Both the position numbers and the translations under genes were made by a program. This document shows positions 11,516-22,183 of a DNA stretch of 64,000 bases, one piece after another (the first letter of the stretch is position 1; each line of letters begins with the position of its first letter). Where the stretch lies: contig NC_073307.1 in the NCBI RefSeq assembly GCF_027595985.1, forward strand, positions 43,068,594 through 43,132,593, in the 5' to 3' direction. The notes below the pieces were generated by a model, which saw only the letters and a program-made list of their open reading frames with translations, did no database searches and had not been told where the DNA came from. The DNA comes from Sorex araneus (taxonomy: Eukaryota; Chordata; Mammalia; Eulipotyphla; Soricidae).

Positions 11516-13182
11516 AACAAAACTTCATGAAAACAAATGGGTTGAATTTGGCCCACAGTTCTCAGTTTGCTAGCTTCCAATATAATGAATAGGTGAACAA
11601 GAAGGTAGTGAGACTTTAAAAAAAAAAATCACTGAATATAGTTAGATAAAAGTAAGATGCTGCTGGGTCAGAAGAATTTGAGAAATGACAGCCACAAAAA
11701 AAATGATATTGGTCCCTTTCTATAATATACTTATGATCTTATTTGTCAATAAAGAATAGAATAGAAGAGATTAACATTTTATTCAACTTCAGCACTACGA
11801 ACATACAACTGTTGGAACATAAGTAAATTCAAAGTGAAGGGGTTTCAAAGCAAGCTTTCTGCAATTTTGACTTTAGCCCAAACTCTACTTGGAACAATTT
11901 CAACTGAAAACCTAATCATTTGCTTACTGATAATGAAAATGACACCTGACACATCATGTGATTGTGTGCAAATCAAGAATTATGCTAAATATTTAAAATG
12001 GCCTATTTCATCTTTTTTAACATTCCTGTTATTTAGGTGATTTTTCTTCTCATTTTCACCCCTACCTCCATGCTTCTTTCCATGGAAACAATATAGAAAA
12101 GTTATTTCATTCATAAAAAATTCAACTGACATTATTTTTTACAAGCAACCTTACTTATATTTAAATGCATTCATAGTATAAATGCTATACCCTTCACTTG
12201 AACTAATTTTAAGACATAAAATATTTATTGACTGAAATTATCATATTTGCAGAAAAAGAATGCACAGGATATGTGTTCTGAAGTTTTAATGCTGATCATT
12301 TAGCTGTCATTATACATTTTTAATTCACGATTTGAATGTCTCCTAGATTATGAAGTGAATCATTATTAATTTTCAGTAAATAAATGCATACGAAAACCTG
12401 GGCTGCTATTAAATCATTATACTCAGAGAATAAATGAAAGCACACAGAGTAGCTTATATTAAATTTTACCCTGCCACTGGCTCTATTTTATATTTCTTTC
12501 TTAACTTATTTCCCAAGCAAAATTCTGTCCATAATATTCAAAGGGAAAATTGAAAATGTATTTTCATTTGGCTGCTTTCTGACTTTCCATGGTATAAGTA
12601 TTGGCAATCTGAATATAACAGTAACTTTTAACCTTTTCATACCCACGACAGCACTGGCTTATGGACAAATGGCTGAAAACCACTGTGCTAAGGTTACATT
12701 AGACCCTTTATTTCTGGAAAAGAGCAGTGAACAAATGCATAAAAAGAAAACAGGGCAGGCAATAAAACATCGATACAATAGGAAAAAGCAATACAGTATT
12801 CACATGATCTGTTTCAGTATAAAGCAAGTATTCTTAACAACTGCTTGCAATAGGCTCACACAAGTAGAAAACATTTATTAGAACGTTAGTACTCGCTAAG
12901 TGGTATCTCTTGGCTATTTCTCATCTAAGAAGCAATATTCACTTAATTTACAAGAAGAAAGCCACCAAATTATTCAGAAAACACAACCAGATGAGGTGGC
13001 GGGAACGTGGCGGAGAAACCAATCTTCATGTGAGGGAATCCAGCTGAGCTTGTATAGTCTCGAGCTATTTACAAAAACAAAAAATGGAGGTAAGGAAAGG
13101 GAGAGAATGAGAAAAATCAGTGAAGGAAGAGAGAATGGTATTGGCAACCATGCATTTTAATCGACATACAGAACAACAAAAT
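11516..13182. other. Repeat-poor AT-rich unique DNA
   Basis: About 1.6 kb with no recognised repeat. The 12.05-12.56 kb part is AT-rich but non-repetitive, with many TAAT/ATTA words, the look of conserved developmental non-coding DNA. That is inference only. Confidence 0.4.
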
Positions 13183-13385
13183 AAATCTTAGAACTTTTCT
13201 TTTTTCTTTTTGGGTCACACTTAACGATGCACAGGGGTTACTCCTGGCTCTGCATTCAGGAATTACTCCTAGTGGTGCTTGGGGGACCATATGGGATGCT
13301 GGGAATTGAACCTGGGCCAGCTGCATGCAAGGCAAACGCCTACCTGCTGTGCTATCCCTCCAGCCCCAGAAATCTTAGAACTTTT
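13183..13385 (-). mobile_element. SOR SINE with 16-bp TSD
   Basis: The element is 13199-13369, reverse orientation (tail complement TTTTTTCTTTTTGGGTCACAC, head complement CTATCCCTCCAGCCCC). A perfect 16-bp TSD AAATCTTAGAACTTTT lies at 13183-13198 and 13370-13385. The same flanking sequence occurs again at about 15.17 kb without the SINE. Confidence 0.97.
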
Positions 13386-13697
13386 GTTGGGGGTCTCTCA
13401 GGTGGTGCTCTGGGAGCACTTGGCTACTCCCTGTCACTCAATGTTAGGGCCTGAGGTGCTGGCTGGGTGGGGAATGGGGCACCAGTTCCCCCACCCCCAC
13501 CCCTCCCAGCAGCGTTCTGGGAACCTCCAGGGCTGTACCACACCTGATGAGGCTTGGGGGCTACAAAGGTCACATCTTGCCATTCTCTGGGGGTTTAAAG
13601 GGTCACACTCAGAATGTCTGGTGTGGGGATTGAGCTGGGGCTGGCCCCATCTGAGGCATGTACCTTAATTAACCCTCGTACTCTTCCTCCAGACCCC
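13386..13697 (-). mobile_element. Long SINE-like repeat, reverse orientation
   Basis: GGTCTCTCAGGTGGTGCTCTGGG at the left and CTTCCTCCAGACCCC at the right delimit a ~310-bp GC-rich repeat related to the one at 6150-6451. Its middle contains a C-rich run. The forward 129-codon ORF (13279-13668) spans this repeat and the SINE and is not a gene. Confidence 0.55.
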
Positions 13698-15030
13698 CTG
13701 CCCCCAACAAGAACATTTTGCTCTTTACAGAAAAACAGTGAAGTTTATGCTTATAATCTAAGTCTTGAAATCTGCAAAGGGCAATTTCTAAGACCACTGC
13801 TTTGAATATACCTGCTTATTTGATTTTTAATTGTCCACTATTTTTAAGGAGAATAGTAATAGTGTTATTTCCCTACATTATGGAGTCAGTATGGTAAAGA
13901 AACATAAAATATGCTCAGAGATAAATTGTTAAAAGCCTAGCACTTTCCTCTTCTCTTAATTAAATCATTAAAAATTATATCTAACATGTCAAGGTGGCCA
14001 CGTAGTTCATTACTGAGTGTTTTACATTAAAGCAACAATTACTGCTTTAACAAAAACCATTTCCACTTCTCTACTTTCTTCTTGATTTAGTTTGTCAGTT
14101 TCCCTTCTAGGCAATGCTTCCAACTGTGTAACTGTGTAACATAAGGGAAGTAAAAAAAAAAAAAAGAAAGAAACTTAACTCCATAATACGGCATTTAAAA
14201 ATCTTAATTTGTAAGAAAGGAAACACCACCCCATAGTTCACTTAATCAAAAATTATCTTGAAAATACAGACCTTGTTATAAAATTCAAACAACTCCTTGT
14301 GATTAAATTCCATAACCACTTTCTTCAGACTCTGTAAGGAAAGAAATAAGAAAAAGAAAAACAGCTGTAAATAAATTATCTTGCATTTGTCTTTTTCGGT
14401 TAGCCCCCAGAAGAAGCCATGTGACTCTTTGAGAGGTCTGAAAAATCACTTACCCACTCCACTTGACCCCGCTGTCCCTAGAACTCACAAACACATCAAC
14501 CGAAACGTTTCAACTCTACAGGGACACCTATTCTTTAAGTTGACTTTACAAAGATTAATAAAATATACGCCAGCAAGAGAACAACTTCATTGTCTTTTTT
14601 TTTAAAGACAGAGATAATACAGGAGATTATATTTCATCCTTCTCAGCAGTCCATTTGCAACTCAGTAAATACCACCACACAAAGGCACCGGGGGCGGCAT
14701 ATCTGATTGGACTCCGGCAACCATTAATGCCTCCCATCAGCACAGCTGCTGCCTCCAAGCCTCATCTAACAGTTATGATCTTAACATGCTGAGACTGTTA
14801 CCTTTCTTAATGTACAGACTCAGCAAAAGTTAACAATTAACACATCAGCTTCAAAGCTGGAACGCACACACGCTCCTTCCTTTCACCTTGCGCGCACAGA
14901 GCAACCTTCCTGCATGCTACAGATGCTCATTAGTGCCGCGGAAGAGTGCGTGGTGGCAGGGTAGGGGGCAGTGTTATTTGTGGTGGCTGGGTGAGGGGTA
15001 GTGTTATTCTGATTCCGCTCAGCCTGCGCT
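13698..15030. other. Unique AT-rich DNA
   Basis: No repeat recognised beyond an A-run at about 14153-14165. From 14880 to 15010 the composition turns GC-richer, with a small repeated phrase (AGTGTTATT within a GTGGTGGC.GGGT context at about 14945-15005). Confidence 0.45.
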
Positions 15031-15033
15031 GAT

Positions 15034-15136
15034 TGATTTTGGAAACTGAGGAAATCCTTGACTTTAGCAATTGTGGAGATTCTTTGATTCAAGGCTTCTG
15101 CTTTGGTAGATTTTGGAAACTGAGGAAATCCTTGAA
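15034..15136 (+). repeat. 27-bp direct repeat pair
   Basis: A 27-bp unit beginning GATTTTGGAAACTGAGGAAA occurs at 15034-15060 and again at 15109-15135, 75 bp apart, identical by eye. This suggests a short local duplication. Confidence 0.85.
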
Positions 15137-15170
15137 TCGGTTTGGAGGTTTTGGACGTGTCTTGTTATTC

Positions 15171-15227
15171 AACAACAAAATAAATCTTAGAACTTTTGTC
15201 GGGGGCCTTCCAGGTGGTGCTCTGGGT
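15171..15227 (+). repeat. Copy of 13.2-13.4 kb flank lacking the SINE
   Basis: AACAACAAAATAAATCTTAG and the following ACTTTTGT..GGGGG..CAGGTGGTGCTCTGGG match 13174-13198 joined directly to 13386-13415, with only a few differences, as if the SINE at 13199-13369 and one TSD copy were absent. See findings. Confidence 0.8.
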
Positions 15228-15234
15228 GTTATTC

Positions 15235-15655
15235 GAGATTCCTTTGGAAAGTGAATTAAGTAGGAGAGAATGCCAAGAAAGAGCTACTTCAGAATGATCT
15301 CATTCATATGTGGGGATAGAAAGAAACACAGTAAGGGGATAACTAGAGCCCAAAGCAACAGAAACACAGAGCTGGAGAACTAGGTCTGAGTGGGAAGCTG
15401 GCCAGTTGTGGGGTGAGGGGGGTACACTAAGTCAGGGAAGGGACCACTACAACAATGACAGAGGGAAGTGGTCTCTTTGAACCAGGACTGGGTGTTGAGT
15501 TGTGCATGAGACCTGATCAGTAACAGTGTTGTGAACTACTGTGCATAAAAAAGGAAATAAAGAAAAGGGTGCCTGCCATCGAGGAAGGCTCCAGGTGGGG
15601 AGGAAAACTGGGCACACTGGTGGAGGAAGCTGGTGCAAAGGCACATCAATTCATT
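15235..15655 (+). mobile_element. L1 3' end, older
   Basis: GAATGCCAAGAAAGAGCTAC, CTCATTCATATGTGGGGATAG, then TGCCTGCCATCGAGGAAGGC and ACTGGGCACACTGGTGGAGG follow the order of the shrew L1 ORF2 end and 3' UTR (compare the 3' UTR at 31.3 kb). Boundaries are approximate. The canonical terminal poly(A) is absent. Confidence 0.6.
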
Positions 15656-16081
15656 CATGGAGCAGGTTGTGTTCATTTCTAACACGATTCATTCTAGGTC
15701 TCAGCTTCTTTCTTTACCCCTTTCTCTGTTTTACCTGTTTCAGCGATTTCTATTTCCATCTAGGAAGCCAACACATTCAAACCAAGTTACCGCCAGCTAA
15801 CTCCAGAAGATTCCTGGAGATTGTATTAAGACATGACACCATTCTTTTCTAAGAAACCTAATGACACAGGGTCAAATTTCACATTTTTTCATCCCCTCCC
15901 CCCTCACATACCCATCTAAATATCCCTGTTTTAAAATGAATACAGAAGAATATCTGCTTATCCTTAGGAGTAATTTAAAAAACATGAATTTTCCTAATTG
16001 TATTAGAAAAAAAACGTTTAGCTAATTGGCACACGTCATTCAGTCTCCTAAGGCTGCAACAGCATTATCGAGATATATCTG
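15656..16081. other. Unique AT-rich DNA
   Basis: Nothing recognised. Confidence 0.4.
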
Positions 16082-16320
16082 GGGTTGGGGATAGCTCAGT
16101 GGTAGAGCCCCTGCCCTGCAAGTGTAAGGTAGATAAGACCATGAGTTTAGTCTGCAGCATGACCCCACGAAGTTAATCATGACCTTGGTGAGTGACTCTG
16201 TTGCTTGGCATCCCCAGGTCCACAGCAAAGTGTGTAACCCTGCCCTCCACGCCCCAACATCACCAAATATGTGCGATCTCTGGTTATTGCAACAGTGAAA
16301 AATAAAACTAATGATAAATA
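16082..16320 (+). mobile_element. tRNA-Ala-like SINE
   Basis: Begins GGGGTTGGGGATAGCTCAGT, closely matching a tRNA-Ala 5' half with a good A box (TAGCTCAGTGG, 16092-16102) and a decayed B box (GAGTTTAGTCT, 16143-16153). It continues into an unrelated ~160-bp body and an A-rich end. The head resembles rodent ID-type SINEs more than SOR. It cannot be a working tRNA: the 3' acceptor half and T arm do not pair. It is either a tRNA-derived SINE of another family or a tRNA pseudogene with attached sequence. Confidence 0.6.
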
Positions 16321-16329
16321 AATATAAGA

Positions 16330-17049
16330 ATTGCACTCAATTCAACGAGAGCTCAATTAGCGTTTCAGGAGTGTTTCATTTTAGATCATTCAACTCTACA
16401 TATCTCTTACTTGGATTTATGTCCTGACTCTTGACTCAAGCCATTGTTTATTAGTATCTTCATTAAAGGAAAAGGAAAAATTAAACTGAAATCCAAGCCC
16501 ACCATTTCAGCTATCAGTAGCAACTCTAACAACAGGCTTTCTGGAGGAAGAGGTAGAAAACCCTGGTAAAAGGAGCTGTGTGGTTTGAATTTGATAAGGA
16601 ATTTAATGATCCATGTGCTTCTGTCTATCACTGTCAATAGACAGTAAGACAAGACTATTTGTTCCTATTTTTTCCACCACAGAATCAGTAATATAGTCTG
16701 GATAATATGATGTAGCTTATTATATCATGCTAAATAAGAAGGGAAATATCTTATTGGCATAAAAGCATAGTCATGAATTATCAAAATTTATCCTCATCTT
16801 GTCAATCATACCCCAAAGCTATTTAAAACTTGAACTACAAAATTCTAATCAATTGGTGAAACTAAGTTTATACTATTTATATCTGAATATGTATATATCT
16901 TTCATATGTATGAATATACATATATATGTATCTATTTTAGATAACACCATACTTCACTTTTTATAGTTAAGGATTTAGAAAATGTTTACGAGGATCCTAA
17001 AATCCCCATTCTTCCAATAATCAGGCAAAAGCATTTTCATAGAAGGCAG
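16330..17049. other. Unique AT-rich DNA
   Basis: Includes an imperfect TA-rich patch at about 16880-16932. No gene or mobile element recognised. Confidence 0.4.
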
Positions 17050-17054
17050 ACTGT

Positions 17055-17265
17055 ATTTTTTTAACTTTTAAATTTTATTTTTAAAGCAGTTTACAATATT
17101 TGATTACATTTAATATTTGAACACCAATCCCACCACTATTACACCTTCCCACCACCATATTTCGGATGTTTCCATTCTGAACCCCAATCCCTTCCCCAAA
17201 GCAGAACTGAAACAATCTATTTTGTACTGCTTGTTATGAAAATCCACTGAAAATGCTACAAAAAG
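17055..17265 (-). mobile_element. L1 3' end, reverse orientation, old
   Basis: TTTGAACACCAATCCCACCA, CACCTTCCCACCACCATATT and AAAGCAGAACTGAAACAATC mirror the L1 3' UTR. Only about 200 bp remain, 5' truncated. Confidence 0.7.
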
Positions 17266-17539
17266 TTTCTTTAAAAGAAAAAGTGTGAAGGCAAACTGTA
17301 TTTTAAGTTAAGAAATTTTATATAGGAATATAATGATTAAATAAGGAATACACATTATTCCTAGAAGGGCTTTTTGTTGCTTAACAAGAATATCCATGGA
17401 TACTGCTGTTATACAGGACAGTACATGAGAAATACTTTATTTGTTGTTGTTTTTTTTTAAAAAGAAGCACTTTAATGATAGCTAACAGACCAGGATAATT
17501 ACATGGTTAACTTCTCACTTTGGCATCTACTTGTCAATA

Positions 17540-18150
17540 GACTAGAGTTAGTCAAACCAGAGGTGGAGAAACCCATTAGGAAGCAACCATATGAAAACAG
17601 GAGAAAGATAATGATGTCAAGAGTGAGTGAGAAAAGGGAAAAACACAAGATACAGTTTCCTGGCCAGAGACATGGAGAGCACTAGGAGACAGATTTGAGT
17701 TGAGGGGAGAAAGTGAAGGGATAGGAATGAAAAACTACTCAAGTTTCTGGCAGAAGAGAGTGTAAGAATAAAACTGAGGAGCTGGAGCGATAGCACAGCG
17801 GGTTTGCCTTGCACGCAGTCAACCCTGGTTTGCCTTGCACACCTTTGTCTTGCACGAGGCCGACCCGGGTTTGATTCCCAGCATCCCATATGGTCCCCTG
17901 AGCACTGCCAGGAGTAATTCCTGAGTGCAGAGCCAGGGCCAGGAGAAACCCCTGTACATCGCTGGGTGTGACCCAAAAAGCAAAAAAAAAAAAAAAAAAA
18001 AAGAATAAAACTGAAAGGGAGCTTCAGGGAGCAGAACTGGAGAGGAAGAGGATGAAAAGTGCCATTCAGACACAAGTAGCTTGATATGCCTGGAGGTTTC
18101 CCTGAAAACCAGTCTGGAAAGCCAAAAAGAGATTTAGGTAAGAGATAGAC
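17540..18150. mobile_element. Possible ancient L2-type LINE remnant
   Basis: On either side of the SINE at 17778-18000, phrases such as AAAACTACTCAAGTTTCTGG and GATATGCCTGGAGGTTTCCC resemble a widespread L2-type reverse-strand consensus ('...ccaggtttctggc...', '...gagatgcc.gtggga.atcc...'). The similarity is weak. Confidence 0.3.
17764..18014 (+). mobile_element. SOR SINE with internal triplication and 14-bp TSD
   Basis: The element is 17778-18000, flanked by perfect AAGAATAAAACTGA at 17764-17777 and 18001-18014. The segment GTTTGCCTTGCAC, normally single, appears three times in slightly different form between the A and B boxes (about 17802-17855), and GCCAGG is doubled later. The pure A-tail of about 20 bases indicates a recent insertion. 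Confidence 0.96.
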
Positions 18151-18396
18151 ATTTAGAAACTAAAGATAAATGGCAAGTTGAAGCTGTAAAGAGATGAGCT
18201 CGTCCAGGAAAGGAAAGTGGTAAGAGGAGAGCACACCTGGTGAACTCCAGCCCTCAGGGTAGGCAGGTACTGCATAAACAACGTGCACCACCAAGGCTAT
18301 AGGTACTTTCTGCACGGCATGTAGAAGTGGTGTACAGTGGGCATGAAGCAATATAATTTAGGAAGTCAGTAAACAGACAACAGAACTGGCTGGTTT

Positions 18397-18640
18397 GGGG
18401 CCGGGAGACAGTGGACCAGAACCCAAGTTCAAGCTCCAGACCACAAGCCCCTCTGAGCACTGCCCGGTGAGGCTCTGGTGTCTCCCCAAGAACTGCAGCT
18501 CCACCAGGACTGACTGCACTGCACTGTTGGCTCTGCTTGTTGGCAGAGTCCTTCAGGGTGTGGTCACTGGACTCTCAGAGCACTGCTTGGGAGCCCTCTC
18601 CTTCCCCACCCCATCTCCCCCAAAACCGAGAATATAACAA
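18397..18640 (+). mobile_element. Long SINE-like repeat
   Basis: Starts GGGGCCGGGAGACAGTGGAC, has CCTCTGAGCACTGCCCGGTG and ends in CCCCAAAACCGAGAATATAAC. It uses a SOR-like head with a longer, different body, and may be the same family as 6150-6451 and 13386-13697. Confidence 0.6.
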
Positions 18641-18996
18641 ACACTCCAACTTGATTGGCCTTTTATTGTCTAATAAGGTTTTATTCTGTCATTTTCCAGT
18701 CAAACTCTGTAAAGTCAGTAATAGTATTAAGTGAACATACACAAACTAGAATATTTATTCTCTTTTGCTGTATACATATAAAATTACAAGAAAACCCAAT
18801 TAGAAAATTCATTACTTATGCAGTCTAAACTAGTCTCATGCATTATCTAGCAAACATGGAATTTCTGTCCCCATTTGAAAATACTACAAAATTCAAATGA
18901 AAGTATAAACATTACCATTTGAAAGAGCAGACGCACTTGTTCACCTATCCTATTTTTAATATGGAGTCCTATCTGTGAGTACCTGGATAATGTTGC

Positions 18997-19038
<42 letters not shown>

Positions 19039-19455
19039 GTTACCCAAATTCCCATGGAAGAAGAATCTAGTCAGGTCTTTTAGACTTCTAACTTGATGAA
19101 AGCTGACAGCAAAAATACCCTTATTATCCCACTAGTTAGGTAGGATATGTAACACATATATATTTTCCAAAAGAGAAATGCATGAACCTCTTCCCAAATT
19201 ATAAAAAAACCCAGTGTCCTCTACATAATATATGTAAGCTAGATAGAATTAAACTGAATTATTATCGCTTAGCTATAAACAAAATTTGGAATATCAGAAT
19301 CAACAACAATACAACTATCTTTTCACCTAGACTGTCAGGAATAAAAGATTGTAGTACAAGTACTACAATGTAGTACAAGCAACTACTATCTTTCAACATA
19401 GTTAAATATACAAACCCATTGCTTGAAATATTGTATAAAAATATTTTCTTCTTCT
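18641..19455. other. Unique AT-rich DNA with a (TA)n array
   Basis: A TA/CATATA microsatellite occupies 18996-19037. The rest is unique AT-rich DNA with no supported gene. Confidence 0.5.
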
Positions 19456-19627
19456 GGGACTGGAGTGATAGCACAGCAGGTAGAGCATTTGCCTTGTGTG
19501 TGGCCGACCTGGTTCGATTCCCAGCATCCCATATGGTCCCCTGAGCACCACCAAGGGTGGCTCCTGGATGCAGAGTCAGGAGTGACCCCTATACATGACT
19601 GTGTGTGACCAAAAAAGAAAAAAAAAT
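19456..19627 (+). mobile_element. SOR SINE
   Basis: GGGACTGGAGTGATAGCACA head, CTGGTTCGATTCCCAGC B box, A-rich tail. Near full length. Confidence 0.93.
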
Positions 19628-19653
19628 CTTTTCTGTTATAGAAATAAAAGATA

Positions 19654-19822
19654 GGGGTTGGACAGTACAAAGATTAAGAAACTGCTTCACATGCTGCTCC
19701 AACTGCAACCTCAGTTGGAATCCAGCCAGTGAATAAGGCCCCCCAGTACTGCTAGGCATGGCCCCTGAGCACAGTCAGATATGGGCTTGACCAGTCATGT
19801 ATGGCCAAAAACAAAAACAAAG
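19654..19822 (+). mobile_element. SOR-like SINE, diverged
   Basis: GGGGTTGGACAGTACAAAGA, GGAATCCAGCCAGTG (decayed B box), CCCCTGAGCACAGTCAG and a tail of AAAAACAAAAAC. Only 26 bp separates it from the previous copy. Confidence 0.75.
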
Positions 19823-19908
19823 ACATAAAGAAATAAAAAATAGAAAGGAATGATATAAAATTTAAGTAGTTCATGTTCATAAACCATAAGATTTTATTTT
19901 TTCTTACT

Positions 19909-20140
19909 ACAGCAGGTAGGGCGTTTGCCTTGCACGTGGCCAACCTGGGTTCAATTCCTCTGTCCCTCTCGGAGAGCCCAGCAAGCTACCTAGAGTATCC
20001 TGCCCGCATGGCAGAGCCTGACAAGCTACCCATGGCGTATTTGATATGCCAAAAACAGTAACAAGTCTCACAATGGAGACGTTATTGGTGCCCGCTTGAG
20101 CAAATCAATGAACAACGGGGCGACAGTACTACAGTGCTAC
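19909..20140 (+). mobile_element. RTE-tailed SINE, 5' truncated
   Basis: SOR-type head from ACAGCAGGTAGGGCGTTTGC with a B box, then the non-SOR body (CTCTCGGAGAGCCCAGCAAG, CTGACAAGCTACCCATGGCG, CCAAAAACAGTAACAAGTCT), then a ~60-bp tail beginning AATGGAGACGTTATTGGTGC that matches the 3' end of the RTE LINE at 45855-45921. There is no A-tail. Confidence 0.92.
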
Positions 20141-20772
20141 AATGCAGTTTTAAACAGGTTATAGTATCACTATTATTACTTAGATTTAGAGAATACATAC
20201 ATATTATATGGATTCACATTATTGTTCACATTATTGTTCCTGAAAGAAAAAGCTAAAAATCAAAGGACATAATTTAAGCTTCCACCATCAACTAGAGAAA
20301 ACAATACTCAAGCACTAACCATTTCCATCACTCATGAATTATTTCCCAATTAAATTTAAAGAGTACCAAATGTAAAGATGCATGAGTCATGGGCAGGAGT
20401 ATATTGCAATGCTGATCAAAAGAAAGTTCTTTCCTAGGTAGAAGTTGCCCTTTAGAGCTAAGCTCCCAGCTACAGTTAGAATGAACACACTTGGAACACA
20501 AAGACCCTCACTTATCTGCGGAAGAACAAAATCAATCCCGACAACTATGTGGTAATAAATGTTATAACTGGCCTGATTCAATGGGTGCTAGCTTTAGAAA
20601 GTACAAGAAAAAGCATTCCAGGTAAAGGGAAAGAACAATTTTCTAGTTGAGGCAACTTGATTTCAAGATGTTACATGGTACTTACTGATTCTATGATAAA
20701 TTTTGGGATGAAGGAAGGCATACCTTTTTAAGCAAATTAAACTAGTGAACTGAAGAATCTCTCTCTCTCTCT

Positions 20773-20819
<47 letters not shown>

Positions 20820-21364
20820 ACACGACCTGGTTCAAACCTCTAATAGATAAATTAGCTCAGCTTCAAACTGATCTTAAAAAGAACGTGATGCTGCCGAATC
20901 CTTCCAGGTAGACCCATCTGGGCTAACAACTCTGGGGCCTTCTCAGACTGCAGGCAGGAAGATTCCCCTCTCTGCCTGTTTCTGTCTGAAGGCACAGCAG
21001 GCCACAGGCAGTCCTGACACCCTCCAACACAGAAACGGCCTTGCTCCACAATCGAACCTCATCAAGCCACCAAATCACCAAACTGTTCCAGCTTTACAGT
21101 TCCTGGATCTCATGGTCACATGTGTGGTCGAACAACACTTCCAATTTTCATAGTACTTTCAGTCTAGTAGGATGACAGCAAATCTTATGGAAAAACTATA
21201 TAGAAGACCACCAAGATCAGTGAGTGAAAACAGTAACACAGAGGCTTAACTGGCACCAACCAGTGCAGTAAATCCTCAATGACTTCAGTAATACCACTGT
21301 GAGATATAATACTTATCACGAATGGACTTTTATTGAGTTAAGTTTTGATAATTACAATTGCCTT
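20141..21364. other. Unique DNA with a CT/AC microsatellite
   Basis: A (CT)n-(AC)n array lies at 20759-20822. 20.84-21.12 kb is a non-repetitive, GC-richer patch with no recognised exon. Confidence 0.5.
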
Positions 21365-21369
21365 TGTGT

Positions 21370-21532
21370 TATAACAAACTAGATGGCTGGAGGTAGTCTC
21401 TGTGGAGGATGGGAAACTGCGGGCACTGGTGGAGAGAAGTCACACTGGTGGTGGGACTGGTGTTTGAACATTTAATACCTGGAACAAAGGTATTATGAAC
21501 AACTTGGTAAATTATATTATAATAATTTTTAA
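21370..21532 (+). mobile_element. L1 3' UTR fragment
   Basis: GGCACTGGTGGAGAGAAGTC, GGTGGTGGGACTGGTGTTTG, AACATTTAATACCTGGAAC and ATGAACAACTTGGTAAATT follow the shrew L1 3' terminal order. Old, no ORF. Confidence 0.7.
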
Positions 21533-21846
21533 GTGTATACAGAGGGAATAGGAACTAGGTGCTGCTCTTTCTACTACATTATTAATGTAACTCAAAATAG
21601 AGTAACTTTTTATGTTCATATTAGCTAATTATTGAGAAAAATAATTTCTCCGTGAAATTTCAAAAATTCTTTAACTTCCTTAATTCAATCTACACAGAAC
21701 CACATGGAAGCTTTGATGAAGCTATTTGATTATATAGTTGATAAGATGTCAAAGAATATTTTAATTGAGGTCTAATATGAAATTGAAGTCTTCAATTTCT
21801 CAAAATATTAAAAAAATAAAAGCAAGTGTCTTTGCTTTGGATACAT

Positions 21847-21988
21847 AATTTATTATTATTATTTTTTTTTACTGTTTTTTTTAATAATTTATTTATTTTT
21901 AATTAGAGAATCACCGTGAGGGTACAGTTACAGATTTATACACTTTTGTGCTTATACTTCCTTCATACAAAGTTCGGAATTTATTATT
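21847..21988 (-). mobile_element. L1 3' stub, 11-bp TSD
   Basis: The element is about 21858-21977: only ~120 bp of L1 3' end in reverse (TTAATTAGAGAATCACCGTG, GGGTACAGTTACAGATTTAT), matching the 3' end of the L1 at 39.5 kb. AATTTATTATT occurs at 21847-21857 and 21978-21988 as a probable TSD. Severe 5' truncation. Confidence 0.8.
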
Positions 21989-21995
21989 TTTTTTT

Positions 21996-22183
21996 AAAGT
22001 GGGGCTGGAGCCATAGCACAGCGGGTAGGGCATTTGCCTTGCATGTCGTCAACCCTGGTTCGATTCCCAGCATCATCCCACATGGTCCCCTGAGCACCTC
22101 CAGGAGTAACTGCTGAGTGCAGAGCCAGGACTAACCCCTTTGCCTCACCAGATATGACCCAAAAAGAAAAAAAAAAAGAAAGT
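21996..22183 (+). mobile_element. SOR SINE
   Basis: Head GGGGCTGGAGCCATAGCACA at 22001, a CAT duplication in CAGCATCATCCCACATGG, A-rich tail to about 22178. Flanking AAAGT (21996-22000 and 22179-22183) may be part of a short TSD. It directly follows the L1 stub. Confidence 0.95.

Noticed and set aside
13279-13668. 129-codon forward ORF
   Set aside because: It spans a SINE and a second repeat in antisense; no independent coding evidence.
17617-18075. 152-codon reverse ORF
   Set aside because: Over half of it is the SINE at 17778-18000 read antisense, including its A-tail as poly-Phe.
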